A DNA stretch of 64,000 nucleotides, taken from Hyphomicrobium sp. LHD-15 (GTDB taxonomy: Bacteria > Pseudomonadota > Alphaproteobacteria > Rhizobiales > Hyphomicrobiaceae). Positions 63,190-64,000 of the stretch are shown piece after piece. Positions within the stretch are counted from its first letter, which is position 1; each line of letters opens with the position of its first letter. The stretch is taken from positions 310,001 through 374,000 of the forward strand of contig NZ_JAVIFT010000001.1 in assembly GCF_031157355.1 (NCBI RefSeq). The letters run 5' to 3'. The notes under the pieces were generated by a model that made no database searches, was not told where the DNA came from, and worked only from the letters and a program-made list of their open reading frames with translations. Position numbers and translations under genes: made by a program.

Positions 63190-64000
63190 ATGACCCTCTC
63201 AAATGTTCTCAAGACCGCGTCGGCCGCTTTCATGCCGCTGGTGTTCATCGCGAGCGCGGCACCTGCGTTTGCGCACGTCAGCCTCGAGCGCGGCGAAGCG
63301 CAGGGCGGGGCATCCTACAAAGCCGTGCTCAAAATTCCGCACGGCTGCGACGGATCGCCGACCCAGACGGTTCGGGTCGAGATCCCAGAAGGCTTCATCG
63401 GCGTGAAGCCGATGCCAAAGCCGGGCTGGAAACTCGAAACGGTGCGCGGCCCATACGCAAAATCCTACGCCTTCTATCACGGCAAATCGCTAACCGAGGG
63501 CGTCAAGCAAATCACGTGGTCCGGCGGCGAGCTGGCCGACGAGCATTACGACGAGTTCGTCGCCTCGGGCTTCCTCGCAAAGGAGCTGGAGCCTGGCGCG
63601 TCGCTCTATTTCAAGGTGACCCAGGTTTGCCCGAAGGGTGAGCTTCGTTGGGTCGAGGTTCCGGCGGAAGGCCAGAACCCGCATGATCTCGAAGCACCCG
63701 CCGCCTTGCTCAAAATCGCGTCCGACGAGACCGGCGCTGCGCCCGGCACAGCCTCGATCACAGTCGGTACGCTTTCGATCGAAGGCGGGTGGACGCGCGC
63801 CACGCCGCATGGCGCCAAGGTGGCGGCGGGCTATCTGACGATCCGCAATACCGGAAGCGAAGCCGACACCCTGGTTTCCGTCGAAACGCCGATCGCGGCG
63901 CGCGGCGAGATCCACGACATGACGATGACGGACGGCGTGATGCGCATGCGCCGGCTCGCCGACGGCATCGAGATTCCAGCCGGCGGCAGCGTCGCGCTCA
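63190..64000 (+). CDS. YcnI (DUF1775)-PCuAC fusion copper-binding protein (3' end cut by window edge)
   Basis: The first 270 codons are visible. A signal peptide ends at residue 28 (AFA-H), leaving His29 as the mature N-terminus, the copper-binding histidine of YcnI proteins. The DUF1775 domain (IPHGCDGSPTQTVRVEIPEGF, QITWSGG) runs to about residue 165. After a linker, a PCuAC domain begins (WTRATPHGAKVAAGYLTI), with H242, M244 and M246 in EIHDMTMTDGVM as the first copper ligands. Both domains bind copper in the periplasm, often to feed cytochrome oxidase. It lies downstream of the TonB receptor. Confidence 0.9.
   Translation, partial: MTLSNVLKTASAAFMPLVFIASAAPAFAHVSLERGEAQGGASYKAVLKIPHGCDGSPTQTVRVEIPEGFIGVKPMPKPGWKLETVRGPYAKSYAFYHGKSLTEGVKQITWSGGELADEHYDEFVASGFLAKELEPGASLYFKVTQVCPKGELRWVEVPAEGQNPHDLEAPAALLKIASDETGAAPGTASITVGTLSIEGGWTRATPHGAKVAAGYLTIRNTGSEADTLVSVETPIAARGEIHDMTMTDGVMRMRRLADGIEIPAGGSVAL

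Overview
This is a high-GC chromosomal window from an alphaproteobacterial methylotroph, most likely Hyphomicrobium or a close relative in the Hyphomicrobiales. That placement is inferred from gene content and not from an rRNA marker. The window carries nearly everything needed to oxidise methanol to formate through formaldehyde: a lanthanide-type methanol dehydrogenase (xoxF with xoxG and xoxJ), PQQ synthesis (pqqABCDE), formaldehyde oxidation on tetrahydromethanopterin (fae, mtdB, mch, fhcBADC), and synthesis genes for the archaeal-type carriers dephospho-tetrahydromethanopterin and methylofuran (mptG, pcd, folK, folB, mfnB, MfnE/MfnF-like proteins, two ATP-grasp ligases, a CitG-like and a HisA-like protein, DUF447).

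Layout. 1-6059 (minus strand): one operon of a TctCBA tricarboxylate-type transporter, two-subunit aconitase X and a gamma-glutamyltransferase-family enzyme cut by the window edge. 6502-7994: tRNA-Pro(UGG), a DUF192 protein and a two-domain cold-shock protein, all minus. 8546-8986: glyoxalase I. 9183-17818: assimilatory sulfate reduction through APS (cysHDN and two TauE-family permeases on plus, cysJ-cysI on minus). 18502-22632: pqqABCDE, then a small c-type cytochrome and a strong terminator. 22725-23655: pcd-folK on minus. 24128-30774: mptG, mtdB, ATP-grasp, mch, RimK-like, CitG-like and fae, plus strand with tight overlaps, ending at a terminator. 30988-38695: cofactor genes of unknown or partly known role, including a long minus-strand operon that joins a DUF2380 protein and a NitT/TauT-like ABC transporter to mfnB, folB and an mfnE-like kinase. 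38930-44152: an ABC system related to the lanthanide importers PedA1A2BC/Lut. 44274-48481: CxxxCW protein, xoxJ, xoxG, xoxF on minus. 49035-53828: exported proteins typical of quinoprotein gene neighbourhoods (metallohydrolase, SoxYZ-like carrier, beta-propeller, SRPBCC) and two I cannot name. 54054-58837: fhcBADC with terminator. 59092-64000: a small Cys-containing protein, a DUF1194 protein, and a probable copper-acquisition set (DUF2946, TonB receptor, YcnI-PCuAC fusion cut by the window edge).

How it fits together. Methanol is oxidised in the periplasm by XoxF with PQQ and a lanthanide, and electrons pass to XoxG and probably to the small cytochrome at 22258. Formaldehyde enters the cytoplasm, Fae condenses it with the pterin carrier, MtdB and Mch take it to formyl level, and the Fhc complex releases formate using methylofuran. 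The ABC systems at 35676-38165 and 41489-43383 may bring in a cofactor precursor and lanthanide respectively. No mxaF, transcription regulator, insertion sequence, phage gene or CRISPR array was seen. Starts were chosen by ribosome binding sites, overlaps and family alignment from memory; no database search was run.
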